Below are positions 36,563 to 47,904 of a stretch of DNA of 64,000 nucleotides, piece by piece. The notes beneath the pieces were generated by a model. That model ran no database searches. It was given only the letters and a program-made list of their open reading frames with translations, and had not been told where the DNA came from. How positions within the stretch are numbered: position 1 is the first letter of the stretch; each line of letters begins with the position of its first letter. The translations under genes and the position numbers were made by a program. Source of the stretch: Setomelanomma holmii (Eukaryota > Ascomycota > Dothideomycetes > Pleosporales > Phaeosphaeriaceae); NCBI GenBank assembly GCA_010015745.1, contig ML978154.1:520668-584667 (forward strand), read 5' to 3'.

Positions 36563-37830
36563 ATGGCGCCACTTATCGGCAACAATCTGCTTGCGCTTGC
36601 GAAGCGCTTCCCCGAACCTGCGACGACGCGAACATCGCCACCAACAAGAAATAGCATGAGCGTAGAAGGAGGCTATCTTGAGGCATGGGCGCAAGGCTAT
36701 AACGTCGGTAGTCTGATCATACTAGTCCTAATTGTATTCTGCAATTATCGGTCAGGCATATGGTTGCATAAGCTCATTCTGCTTGAGGTGGGCTAGATGA
36801 CCCCGAGTGACTGTACTCTACTGATTTGTTGTAGCTCGTACTCGCCATCTGGCATGGCACATTCATTTTCGTCGAAGACCCTGCGTATGGATGGTACCTT
36901 TCTGCGACCGCGACGCTCCTCTTTGTGTCCTACTTCCTTCATAACGTCGTATCCTGGCTAAAGATTCGACCATTCCTTCCGCTATGGGGCTCGCGCGTCT
37001 TCATCATCACACTGATATGCGTACAGCCGTTTTGGGTAGTCGAGGCATGGAGTAACTTTTCTTACTTCAATGGTCTCGGCTCGGAAGCGAATGTACGCAC
37101 GCGACCTTGGGAAGCGCTCTTTAGGGATCCGTGGTGGATCTTCACAACATGGAAGCTCATCGATTCCATCAAAAAAACGTATGGCTTCAAGCTATGGGCG
37201 CTGGTCCGTATCAATACTCGCTTCGGTGTCATGTTGCTTTGCATGGCGCTTTCGATTGCCTTTCTGCTCACAGATGTGGGCGTAAGCGCAGCCAAAGTCA
37301 CGGCCAGCAGCGGGATCAACCCGTATTGGAGATTCGCTCTTGTTTTCAAGTGCGCATCCGACACGATCTTTCTCGACGACTTTAAGTCTGTTCTCGATGA
37401 TATTGTTGCGCGCAAGTTCAGCTCCGCAGGCAACGGTGTGCATCGCGGATCGATTACGCCCTCTCGCAACATCGACAGCGCCGGACGCAAGCGATCACAT
37501 TCCACGAACAGAGCAGACGACTTTATCGAATGCGCTTCCCTTGAGGATCCATTCACTAGGCCGGTTCACGCAAGCATCTCTTCCTCGCAACCACCCGCAT
37601 CGACAAAGTCCAAGTATCTCGAGCCATTCTCCAAGGAGCGACGAACATCAGTGCCAAAGATCCACGTGCAAAGCGAAACAACAATCACCTCGCAGGCGAG
37701 GAAGCCAAGTCATGAGAGCTGGGGCAGCGAAAGCACGATGCTTGCGCGGCCAGCGCATGCCGTGTACGGTAATGATAGTTTGAGGGCGAATGACAGCGAC
37801 GCGAGCCTGTTCAACGGAAGAATGGTGTGA
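36563..37830 (+). CDS. Polytopic membrane protein, fungal-specific (hypothetical)
   Basis: Exons 36563-36787 and 36835-37830 give 406 residues. The 47-nt intron (GTGGGC, CTGAT branch, TGTAG) keeps phase 0 and joins LHKLILLE to LVLAIWHGTFIFVED. Six or seven hydrophobic segments are visible: VGSLIILVLIVFCNY, LVLAIWHGTFIFV, ATLLFVSYFLHNVVSW, VFIITLICVQPFWVVEAW, FGVMLLCMALSIAFLLTDVGV and perhaps YWRFALVFKCASDTIFL. A roughly 130-residue Ser/Arg-rich cytoplasmic-type tail follows. The layout resembles the many fungal multi-pass proteins with receptor-like topology, but I see no diagnostic PTH11 CFEM Cys pattern. Function unknown. Confidence 0.78.
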
Positions 37831-38844
37831 GACAAACATTCATCAAGCAGAGCGAAAGCACCCCCAGAAGCAGATATGCAACCAACCCAGAATGGATGCT
37901 GACGATTCCAATCCAGTTGGTAGACTCGATCACCAACGAGGGCGTCGATGGTCGCACCAATGCCATAGCGTTCCCGAACCACGAAGAGGTCGAGGAGAAA
38001 ATCCACCCAGTCGAAAAGACGGGTGTGATAGTTCGGAGCGTGTCGTGTCTTCATTGCAGAACGCAGATGACGTGGACGTCGCAAGCGTCACCAAAGGAGG
38101 AATGGCGACAATGGAAGACGAAGTTTGAGGCAGTCGCAACTTTCGAAATCCAGCAGCTAGAAACGAGAGCCGAGTAGAAAGACGGCACGACATGAAGTAT
38201 TGCAGCTTTATTTGGTCTATACCCTGTAAGATATAGCATGATAGCAGAATTACGAAGTTTCTCACCTATCTCTTTGCCGTGTCCGTGTCCAAGATGTATT
38301 CTCTTGCAATCATGATTCGTCCTGATCTTCTTACACACTAGATGCCGACTTTGATTCAAGGACCGTGTATTCGCAGCAGTGCACGACGAACGGTTCTGCG
38401 AGGTTGTCAGCACAGCCTCACCCCGACCTTACCCAATCCCACTCCCCACTAAACCCAATCCAGCAATCTCGCGAGCTTCAGGCCACCCACTCAGCCTCAG
38501 GCGCGTCGGCTTCCGAGTACAAGCTTCTTACAGGGGTTGCTAAAATGCTTAGACATGCGTGAACGTTTTGGGTTTTGAGCTGCGTTTGATTGGACGGTTC
38601 GCCTATTCGCAATGATGCGGCTGGGAGGATGCGCAATGTGTTGATGGGCTGAGGTGCTGGTGTTGAGGGTCAGGCAGATTCTTTTAGGACCGTGTAGGAG
38701 AGGGAGAGATGGATGGCGATATAAGAGATGAGTGAGCTGCTGTTGAAGGGCATCACCATCAAGCATCACATCGCATCAATATCTATACTATACCACATTT
38801 TTCTTCTACTTCACCTTCCCTTCATCTTTCTACCAATCGCCCCA
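37831..38844. promoter_or_regulatory. Upstream region of the RTA1-family gene
   Basis: About 1 kb. Its right end is CT/CA-rich, typical of a fungal core promoter and leader. An in-frame ATG at 38728 precedes the chosen start. Nothing else supported. Confidence 0.4.
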
Positions 38845-39903
38845 ATGGCAACCCAAACAACCTCCCCACCAACCCTCCCATCCCCAACCTCAACCACCAC
38901 ATCCACACCAACCTGCACGACCGCCATCCCCGCCTCCAACGGCTACGTCCCCGTCGAAGCATGCAACGCGCAATGGTCCTACAGTCCCTCCTTCCCCGCC
39001 GCCATCGCCATCGCCATCCTCTTCACCCTGCTCACTCTCACGCACCTGACCCTCGCCATCACCTTCCGCAAACGTTTCTGCTGGGTCATAATCATGGCGT
39101 CAACCTGGGAAACCGTGGCTTTCATCCTGCGCTCCCTCGGCTCCCAGCACCAGCAAAACGGCGGATATGCGCTGGGCAGTCAGTTACTTTTTTTGCTGGC
39201 GCCGCTGTGGATTAATGCGTTTGTGTACATGAGCGCTGGACGATTGATTTACTTTTTACACCCCGAGAGGAAGGTGTGGCATATCAAGGCAATCTCTCTT
39301 GGGAAGTGGTTTGTCTGGCTCGACATCTTCTCATTCATCGTCCAAGGCGCGGGCGGTGTGATGCTGAATCCGGGGAGTGATGCGAATATGATGAAGATTG
39401 GGAAGAATGTTTATATGAGCGGTGTAGGGTTGCAGGAGTTTTTTATTCTGCTGTTCACGGGTTTGATTGTCAAGTTTCAGTTTGATGTGCAGAAGCTGGA
39501 AAGACAGGGGTTGTTGAATACGGGCAAGACTGGGAGGTGGTGGAATTGGTTGACGTATTCGCTGTACGCGGTGCTGGTGCTCATCACGATGCGCATTATC
39601 TTCCGACTCTGCGAGTTCTCTGGTGGTATTGACCCGGAGAAGAACAAGCTGCCGTACCAGGAGAGGTATGCGCTGGGTCTGGATGCGTTTCCGATGATGC
39701 TGGCGTTACTGATCCTGGCGGTTGTGCATCCTGGGTTGGTGCTGAGGGGTCCTGAGAGCGAGTTCCCGAGTCGCAAGGAGAGGAAGGCAGAGAAGAAGGA
39801 GGAGAAGGCAGAAAGAAAGGCAAAGAAGGTTGGAACAGAGAATGACGAGTATGTCGAGGTGGAGATGGGACGATACGAGAATGAGCAAGGTGTGCGTTAC
39901 TGA
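38845..39903 (+). CDS. RTA1-family lipid-translocating/lipid-sensing membrane protein
   Basis: Intronless. From ATG 38845 the product is 352 residues; an upstream in-frame ATG at 38728 would add 39 hydrophobic residues. I prefer 38845 because relatives begin with a short Thr/Pro/Ser-rich extracellular N-terminus before YVPVEACNAQWSYSPSFPAAI. About seven membrane helices follow, with RTA1-domain hallmarks: ETVAFILRSLGS, LLFLLAPLWINAFVYMSAGRLIYFL, DIFSFIVQGAGG, MRIIFRLCEFSGG and the terminal helix before VLRGPESEF. A Lys/Glu-rich cytoplasmic tail closes the protein. Family members confer resistance to 7-aminocholesterol and related stresses or act as lipid translocators. The exact substrate is unknown. 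It ends 14 bases from the stop of the first DUF3176 copy, tail to tail. Confidence 0.9.
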   Translation: MATQTTSPPTLPSPTSTTTSTPTCTTAIPASNGYVPVEACNAQWSYSPSFPAAIAIAILFTLLTLTHLTLAITFRKRFCWVIIMASTWETVAFILRSLGSQHQQNGGYALGSQLLFLLAPLWINAFVYMSAGRLIYFLHPERKVWHIKAISLGKWFVWLDIFSFIVQGAGGVMLNPGSDANMMKIGKNVYMSGVGLQEFFILLFTGLIVKFQFDVQKLERQGLLNTGKTGRWWNWLTYSLYAVLVLITMRIIFRLCEFSGGIDPEKNKLPYQERYALGLDAFPMMLALLILAVVHPGLVLRGPESEFPSRKERKAEKKEEKAERKAKKVGTENDEYVEVEMGRYENEQGVRY

Positions 39904-39917
39904 TGAGATTTCCTGTA

Positions 39918-42030
39918 TTATTGGACGATGGGTATAGAACACGGCGCAAATTGGACTGTCTTTTTTTCTTCAAACGTTGCATCACTATTAGGCTCACGAT
40001 ACGCGCTCTCAGGCGGTAGTCCTGGAGACTGACACAAGTGACTTTGACCAGACACACGCCAGCCCTTGTTCGGTAGCAGCTTGATGCGCGTCTTTCTTGG
40101 CGTACCCTTTCCACTGCTCCACGTTGACGAGGAGGTGAACTGACTCTGAGCTTCTCCTGGCATGCTGTATATAAGAGTCGGCGTTGTCAACGTTTTCCAA
40201 AGTCCTGTCGTGCCATCGCCAGAAGTCTTCAAGATGGTTGCTATCAAGAAGACTAGGCTGATTACGAATAGTGTAAAGGGAAACGCAAGCCATCCCCACT
40301 GTACTAAAACATAGTTTTCCTTGCTATAGGCATGATCTGCAAGCATTCGGGTACTGTTTTCGTCTGACCTTACCACGCTCGCCATGGCGTAAGCCAGCCG
40401 ACGCATGTGAGATGAAACGTTGTTTGGTGCTAGGAGGGGATTGAAAGCGACCTCTCTGAGAGTTGGACCACCAAGAAAATTCTTGTATCTCAGCATGGGT
40501 TTTTCAAAAGGTGTCGTCGCTGTGGATGAAGATGGAAAATAGTTGTCGAAGGAGATTGCCACATCGGCGGCGGTGAGATTGCTCATGCCGTATATGCGAT
40601 TGAAGGCCTCGGATCCCAGCATGCCACTCTGGTTGCGACCAGAGTCATGTGGGGTGATAGATATGTCTTGCGAGTATTCTGTCAACGTGCCATTTTCTCC
40701 GTCCAATTGGACGGGTTTCGAAGTCCATGGAAACGGCCCAAAGGTAGTGTTTAGATAGCTTGCAGAGACATCCTCGCGATAGACCCCCCAAACATACGAG
40801 GATTGAATGGTTTGTACGCACCACGCGAGCATGCACTCATGCATGACAGGTCTTTTGTTGTTGATGACGCTCAGTGTGCCATTAGTGGACGAAGCAATGA
40901 GCACGTCTAGGATAGGACTTCGTACATGCCTGAAATTGATGGATCCGTCATAATATGGGACTTTCTCGATCATATCGGTAAGTGGAAATCCTCGCACAAT
41001 CAATGACTCTCCTATGACTGGCTGCTCTTCAGAATCAGTGTAGATGTAGCCTGTCATGAGAACAGGTGCAGTACTTGTAACGTTTAGAAAATAGCCGCAT
41101 ACAGTCTCCACCGGCAATGCGGAGATATTGAGGGGCCCAGTCTGTTATACGCTCCAATCAATTGTTGTGTTCAGGGAGGCGTATTCGAGCAGATGTGACG
41201 CGTCCACACACTCACTACAGACGGCGGCTGACGGCCAGAGTTTCATACTCAGGCCACGTGCAGTCGCTTGTCGGACAAGTGAGCGGGATATCTGGCCTTG
41301 TACCGTTGCCAAATTGTATTGGTTGGGTCCCGTTGTTAATGAAGAACTGGCTGACGATGGGCCGAAGAGCAGGTCCTGAATGCTCATCTCATATCCCTGG
41401 AAAAATTCGCGCGTGTAGAAGGGATTATAGAAATCCACTCTTGGGAGAGTAGCAGTCGAATCTTGTAAGGCCCAACGCTCGGGAAGTGCGACAACTTGCT
41501 GAAAGAATATATCAATCGCGAGTAGCAGCACAATCAGAACAGCTCCCAAAGCAGCTAGCGATCTTCCCTTTGTCCGGAAAAGGAGCATGAACGCACCCAT
41601 TGGACCTCTGTGCCATTGCAGAGAGTAGCTAGCGGTAAGTGTAGAAGTGTCAGGGATCGTTGAGTACTTTCCTGGACGCCTTATTAAATATTTCAAAGTC
41701 CCACATTGCCTTCGATTCATGAAACCAATTCCACTTGAGCTGGCCAATCGCCTCGGAAATTGGTACAATCAACGTAGCTGATGCGACTTTACCGAGTATA
41801 TTGGTCAAGGTGAGAAGTTGAACAGTTTGCGATATTGGCCTGTTTCTGAGCCCAATGTATATGCCAACGATAGCCCCCATACAAATCGCACTAATGAGCC
41901 AACTGGCTAATTCGAAAAGCCATCTCTTGAAGACATTCTGGGAGGTGTTGAATTCTGCCAGCTTCTTCTCGACACGCTGTGTGATGTCTAGTGTTGTTTT
42001 GTTTCCTGCCAAACTCTCGGGGGCTGACAT
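39918..42030 (-). pseudogene. DUF3176 paralogue A (decayed)
   Basis: First of five related minus-strand genes. Recognisable parts, in order: a QRVEKKLAEFNTSQNVFKRW lead-in, membrane helices (WLISAICMGAIVGIYIG, LGKVASATLIVPISEAIGQL, LAALGAVLIVLLLAIDIFF), a Cys/Asn-rich outer domain, and a final helix (WLAFPFTLFVISLVFLIATIL). Lesions: a 64-nt intron-like insert at 41608-41671 whose donor reads GAAAGT; a frame change near 41375 offset by a 10-base duplication at 41220-41229, leaving the conserved CPTSDCTWPEYETL block out of frame; and TAA at 41145-41147 just before the CGYFLN motif. Beyond that, the frame is open to 39918. The C-terminus differs from other copies. Most likely a pseudogene. Confidence 0.75.
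41608..41671 (-). other. Intron-like insert with GA instead of GT donor in paralogue A
   Basis: Read on the minus strand, the insert separates GCGTCCAG from AGGTCCAATGGG, which are contiguous in the other four copies. It starts GAAAGT and ends GCACAG. Precise removal restores the conserved KASRGP reading frame. One T-to-A change from GTAAGT would explain the defective donor. Confidence 0.6.
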
Positions 42031-42972
42031 CGTACGTTGCCCACAGCACGTGGCTGTATCTCACGGGTATTGTTGCACAGTGGAAACACCATCGGTTACC
42101 GCGTGTGAGTTATCTGTCGGGTCTGGTCGCGGAGATAGTGGAAGCTGGTAGTCGAGAATCATTGCAGGAGGAACGAGTGGTGTTCGAGTTTTAGCTACAC
42201 TCATGTCTGACCGCAGCCGGATGAGGGTCATGAGATATATGGTTTGATGCGAGATACCATCGACGGGCTAACAGCAACCGATTCGAGCACTTCGAATGGA
42301 CATGACGCGAGGTATCATTAGGCCAGGATGTCAAGGCGGCGATCCAAACTTGGGAATTGCGATTGCGAACCGCGCAGCGTACTGAGCCGGCGCTTCACAG
42401 ACATGATAACGTACGTCTAGCTCCATGGCAGGCAAGAACATCGACGCGCAACCATGGTATTAGCGCCCGGCTGCTTGCTTGGGAGAATTGACCCGGCCGA
42501 AGCGGCGAGGGTGGACGGACGATCGAGGCTCGTTGTTAGCGCTGCGGCACAGTCGCGGCCCCAATAACGGGTCGATCGTTGGATGCAAATGGCCCGATGT
42601 TTCGGCCACAGTACTCTGTAGAGCGCCTCATCTGCCATGAGAGCGAAATACACATTGAGCTGCAGCATAACCTCGAAGTCGTGAATGTATGATGGCTGGA
42701 AAAGGAATCCTGGGGAGGTGCAACGCTTGCTGACGCGCTAACTTGACTTGTGTTGCGGGCTACCAAGATTCGGGTACGTGCTCACGTGCCCTATGACGTG
42801 TGTATCTCCTAGCAGCCGACAATCGGACAATATCGTATCAGATGTCTGGACAAGTTTGAACTAGCACACGCTCATTTTTTCCGATTCAATTGAGAGACAT
42901 GTCATGAAAACAAAAGATACTATATCCAGCCAGCACGCTCCTGATCTCTAGCTACAGTAGGAGAAAGACCCA
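42031..42972. other. Spacer between DUF3176 paralogues A and B
   Basis: About 940 bases containing the presumed promoter of A and 3' flank of B. No coding remnant recognised. Confidence 0.4.
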
Positions 42973-45217
42973 TCAGACTCTCCAGCCGCGGTCTGGAAGT
43001 AGTTTGATTCTCACTTTCGTGGCCCCTTCTTTGGATGCAGACGCACCAATCTGCGAAGGCGACAGCTCCCTTTGAAGATCAGGGGAAAGACTATAGATCA
43101 ACGTTGGCATCGCAGACGTCTTCCATGTGCCCATGGCCCCATCATTCGAAGTTTTGATAATTGTTGACACCAAGAATATCAGACTAAGAAGGAGCAATGC
43201 GAATGGAAAGGCAAGCCATGGCCATCTAATCCTGGTGAATGTCTCTGTGCTGAACGCATCTCCCGAAAGCATTATTTTACGAGGGGCTGTCCGAATGACA
43301 TTAGTCATTGCGGTTGCAAAGCGCTCCATATGTCTCGTAACATTGTTTGGTGCTAGCCAAGGGTTGAAGTCAAGCACGCGGTTCCAGGGTGGTCCTTTGT
43401 CCCATGTCTTCCATCGCATTACCGGGACAGTGCTATTGCTGCGCAAAGTGGTGAATGCTGGGAAGATGTTCTGAAAGCCTTGATAAATCGTAGAAGCCGA
43501 GCTATTCAGAGTGCCGAAGCCCGAGATGGTCCTTCCGCTGGGAGTCTTTCCGAGATCGATGCTGATATTTTGGAGGTAGTAATTATCGGTGCCATTCTCA
43601 TAAGCGGTCTGGAACGAAAATGAATCCAAGGTAGAGGGCCTGGAGTGGGATTGTGAAATGTGTGGATGATATTCTCAGTATATCGGCCGGAGTCATACGT
43701 TGAACGGATCGTCTTTACACACCATGACAGCACGCATTCTTGAGCAACCGGAGGCGTTCCCTGATGCACACTGCTGGTCGAACCGTTAGCTGACACAATT
43801 AGAACATCGGCAATCGTGTCTCTCAACGACTTGAAGTTGATAGAACCATTGCCATAGAATGGGAAATAATCGAAGATCATAGTCAACGGCAAGGTGTGCA
43901 TTAAAAGTGTATCTCCAGCCGTTCCATCTGCGTTGACTTGGTAATCCGACATTAAGACTGGTCTATGGCTAGTAACATTCAGGAAGTAGCCGCACATTGC
44001 TCCGTTTTTATAGTCGTCTTTGACGTTGTATCCTCCATCGAGGTCGCTGGTCCAATCCATTGTGCCAGCCAGGCACGCATAGGTGAGCTCAGACCCAACG
44101 TCCTGGCACTGGCTGCACACGCCAAGGGTATCGTACACTGGCCAAGTACAATTGCTCGTTGGGCATGACTAAACAATAGAATGACTATCTGCTTCTCCAC
44201 GGTATGAATGCCTCTTCTAACGGTAAGACGTGTGAAGGTGGGAGACGTACCAGTGGTATACCAGGCCGAGTACCATTCGCATATAGTACCGGTTGCGTCC
44301 CATTGTCATAGGCAAACCTCTCAATCACACGAGCTATGTCGATGTCCTGGACGTTCATATTGGCTCGCTCTCTGTAGACTTTTGGCAGATTTGGTTCGTA
44401 CTGAACAGTAAGAGGAAGCGTGCCAGCTTCGCTATCGAGGTACCATCGATCCGATAGGACGACTACTTGCTGGAAGTGTCAGCCATGGCCTCCGCCCTGC
44501 AGTGAGTGTACTGCCCCAGGTTCCTTCCCATCTTCTAGCACTAGTACCAGGTTAGGCTTAGCGCCCTTTCCTCTCTCTCTCTCTCATGTACATAGACCTC
44601 TCACTCCGTAGGCCTAATACTACATCATGATTCTCTCCACCTGGTCCTACTGACAGAAAGAACGTATCTATCGCGAGCAAAAGGACGATAAGAAGGGCGC
44701 CTAGCGCTGCCAAAGAACGGCCTCGTTTCCTGAAAAGCAGCATAATGGCACCCCAAGGCCCTCTGGATGCTTTATCGAATATCTCGAAATCCAACACGGC
44801 TCTGGAGTTGTAGAACCAGTTCCATTTCAGCTGTCCGAGTGCTTCGGAGGTGGGCACAATCAGAGCCGCAGACGCGACCTTTCCAAAGGTATCCGCGTAG
44901 GTCAGAAGGTTGTTATTTTGAAATGGCCGGTTCTGGACATGGAAGTAGATAGTCACAACCGCAGTCATGCAGAGTGCGCTGACAAGCCAGCAGACCATCT
45001 CGAACAGCCATCTCTTGAACACATTTTGAGACGCATTGTACTCAGCGATTTTCTTTTCGAATCTTTGCGTGAGATCTAAGGACGTCTTCCCTTTCGACTG
45101 CGAACATGAGGGGCGCGTTGTCGAATCTCCGCTCGTTTTGGTCTGTCCCGATGGTTCGGAACATGATCGCGATTGCTGCACGTGGGATAACGAATCTGTG
45201 CGATCTTTCGAGTGCAT
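42973..45217 (-). pseudogene. DUF3176 paralogue B (two private introns, one frameshift)
   Basis: ATG 45217. Exon 1 45217-44651 covers the N-terminus and three membrane helices. Intron 1 44650-44470 (181 nt, GTAGGA...CTGAC...TCCAG) contains a (CT)n run. Exon 2 44469-44251. Intron 2 44250-44169 (82 nt, GTACGT...TTTAG) falls immediately before the conserved SCPTSNCTWP block. Exon 3 runs to 42973. Both introns are phase 0 and absent from the other copies. In exon 3 the frame breaks near 43625-43640, between NPTPGPLPW and DSFSFQTAYENG, with no usable splice sites. The rest (IRWPWLAFPFALLLLSLIFLVSTII) is intact. The C-terminus stops at RGWRV, shorter than C-E. Either a frameshifted pseudogene or a single-base sequence error. 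Confidence 0.7.
44572..44584. repeat. (CT)n microsatellite inside intron 1 of paralogue B
   Basis: A short alternating CT run on the plus strand within the unusually long private intron. Confidence 0.7.
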
Positions 45218-45828
45218 TTAATTTGGTTCGGAAAGAACGTGAAAGTCAAAGTAGGTAGGTTTGGATATCACAAAATTATTTCAGATGCTCGAACTCGTAG
45301 TTGCCGCCTATAAGTCTAACTGAAGGCTGGACTGAGCGAATGCAGTAGTGGTAAGCAGACGTACCTGTGTATCTATTGCGAGCGCCACCAAGCTCGATGC
45401 TCCGAAATTTGGCAGCAGTAGACCAACGACGAGAATAGCACCAGCCCCAAGGATCAGTTTCCAGGGCTGTACATGGTCGAGTGCGTCCAGTAGGGGCCAA
45501 TTCTCCCGGTCAACCTCACAGCTGCCAGCATTTTAGCGCTACGGCACAGCAGCCGGCGCGTCCATGCATGCAAGGTATAGCTTTGAAACAACAAAAGCAG
45601 AAGCCAATCAGAACGGAGGACCACATTTGCTGGTCAGGTGCAAGGCGACTTTGAGGAGGCATCTCAGTTCTTGGTAACGTGGAGAGCATTCGGCAAATGT
45701 TTCCAAAGATGACCAGAGCTTGTTCTATCTGCGAAGAATCGCGACAAGTATATTTTACAGGAAGGCATGGAAAAATTCAACGATCATGAGTGGAAGGGAA
45801 CTGAAATCAACGTAATATTTGCAAACGC
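45218..45828. other. Spacer between paralogues B and C
   Basis: About 610 bases, with the presumed promoter of B at its right-hand side for minus-strand transcription of C's downstream flank. It includes the open stretch described separately at 45308-45532. Otherwise nothing. Confidence 0.4.
45308..45532 (-). pseudogene. Possible exon remnant encoding a membrane segment
   Basis: A 74-codon minus-strand open stretch without ATG. It reads like protein: CEVDRENWPLLDALDHVQPW, then a hydrophobic ILGAGAILVVGLLLP run and SLVALAIDTQ, followed immediately by a GTACGT donor-like site. The LAIDT sequence recalls the third helix of the neighbouring DUF3176 genes, and paralogue B has an intron close to that point. 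It may be a relic of a sixth copy. The rest of the similarity is weak. Confidence 0.25.
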
Positions 45829-47904
45829 TCATTTCAGCCATCCAGGCGGCGGTCTCGTAGGGTTCTCACTGAGAAGCACGGAAGTACCGGCCATCTGCCC
45901 GAATACTCTCCAGCCTTGCTTCGGCATCAGCTTGATCTTTACCCTTCTCTCTTTTAACTTTTTGCCTTCCGCGCTGCGCCATGAATGAGCCGTACTGAAT
46001 TGTTGTCGCTGGTCTTGCGGCAGACTGTACAGCAAAGTCGGCATTGCAGATGTCTTCCAAATACCAATCTTTTCGCTACCACTGTGTGAGGTTTTAAAAA
46101 TCGTGGCGACCAAGAAGACAATGCTAAGACCAAGCATGATAAGCGGAAAAGACAGCCATTTCCAGTGTACTGTAATATACGTTTCCTCGCTGAAAGCTTC
46201 TCCGAAAACAGGCTCATTGCTAGCACTGTCAGATCGCACAGCGTTGGTCAGCGCTGTGACCAGTCTTTCTATATGCCTCGTAATGTTGTTCGTTCGAAGC
46301 CAGAGATTGAAATCTAGAAGTCTAGTTCTGACTTCCGTTGGGTGTCCTAGTCGCCAGGGAAGCAGAGTTGTGTCAGATCCGTTGGCCACTGTCGTAAACG
46401 CTGGGAACAGGCGGTCGAAGATAACGGTTGTATAGATCATCTGGTTATCGCTAAGGCCCCATTCAGCGTCTTGGGGATCCGATTCCGCGGATGGTATGCT
46501 AATCGTGACGTTGTCCAGATATGTCAATTCGGTACCCGAGCCATCATCGTAGGCGATGGTTGACCAGCATGGACCCACAACTGTTTTGTTAATCCAGACC
46601 TCAGTGATATTTTCGCGGTAAGTTCCAAGCCAGTATGAAGATTCCAGTGACTTCACGCACCACGATAAGACGCATTCATGCAGCGCGGGTGCCACATTTG
46701 CGTGCACTTCGGCCTTGTTCGTATTACCGGCTATGAGAACATCCATTATCGGGTTTCGAATGTCCTTGTAGTTCAACGATCCTTCCTACAAAGCCTCGTG
46801 TAGAGGATTTGAAATCAGCGGTAGAGTGCGCAATATCAGAATTTCTCCTTCGGGTAGACCAGATCGTCCCTTGACATAGCCAGACATCAAAATAGGATTT
46901 TCCGAAGTTGCATTGAGGAAGTACCCACAGACAGTAGCGCCTGGATATGAAGATGTTGTTGCGTTCAGTTGTGAGGTCCAGTCAATGCGCGTGTCTAGAC
47001 AGCCAAACGTAAGTAGTCGAGACGTCTCTTTGCAACTACCGCATACTCCAAGTGTCTTGTAGGATGGCCATACACAGCTACTTGTTGGGCATGTCAATGG
47101 AATGTCTGGGCGACTGCCTTTGTCAAATGCTACAGGTTGGGTACCGTTCCCAACGAAGAAGCTGTCTGCGACTGCCAGCATGTTCCGATCAGGCTGAGCC
47201 CCCTGATCGCCACTGATGAATTCCGGTATGTAATTTGGGTCGTGTTTCATCACTCTTGGAATGAGGCCTGTTCCGTTGAGTCTCCAGCGGACTGGCAGAT
47301 CAGTAACTTGCTGAAAAAACGTATCGATAGCAAGCAGCATCAACGTCAGGAGGGCAGCGAGATACCGGCCTTTCGTGCGACGGAGGAGGAGGAAAGAACC
47401 CCATGCGCCGCGTGATGCCTTATCGAAGCCGCGTGATGCCTTATCGAAGATCTCGAAATCGATTGCGTCTCGGGACTGCGCTCCGAACCACGACCATTTT
47501 AGCTGGCCTACCGCCTCTGGCACTGGTAAAAGGAGTGCAGCTGATGCGACTTTGGAGAGAACATTAACGGCTGTCAAACCAGACGGCCATTTAGCGAGTG
47601 GTTGATCTTTAAGCGTAGCAAGTACTGCGATGATGGCACCTGTCGATATCAGACGTAGGTCGCGGGCAATCTTACAATAATTCTTACCTATACATATCGC
47701 GCTCACGGCAATGCTCGAGAACTCAGGCAACCAACGCCGAAGGACGCTATTTGAAGCACTGTATTGCGAGAGCTTATGTTCGAGACGCTGTGCGAAGTCC
47801 AACGAAGATCTCGCGCGCAAAGAAGCTCGATATGGCGGTGGTGGGCTGGCGTCGTCGGATGAGTGTCGCAGCATATGTGGACGTGATGGCCTGGGGAAGT
47901 TCAT
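45829..47904 (-). pseudogene. DUF3176 paralogue C (premature TAG)
   Basis: ATG 47904 (MNFPRPSRPHML). Exon 1 47904-47688, a 48-nt intron 47687-47640 (GTAAGA...CTGAT...ACAG, phase 1 at AICIG), then an open frame to 45829 broken once by TAG at 46786-46788. The stop sits between SNPLHEAL and EGSLNYKDIRNP, where D and E have Tyr (TLYDGSINF, PLYGIGSINF), so a Tyr codon probably became TAG. A 21-bp in-frame tandem duplication (47408-47428 and 47429-47449) repeats GFDKASR at the third helix. The C-terminal helix (WLSFPLIMLGLSIVFLVATIF) and the RPPPGWLK end are present. Probably a young pseudogene; a truncated product lacking the last helix is possible. Confidence 0.75.
47408..47449 (-). repeat. 21-bp tandem duplication in paralogue C
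   Basis: Two identical 21-base units, 47408-47428 and 47429-47449, duplicating seven residues in frame. Absent from the other four copies. Confidence 0.9.
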
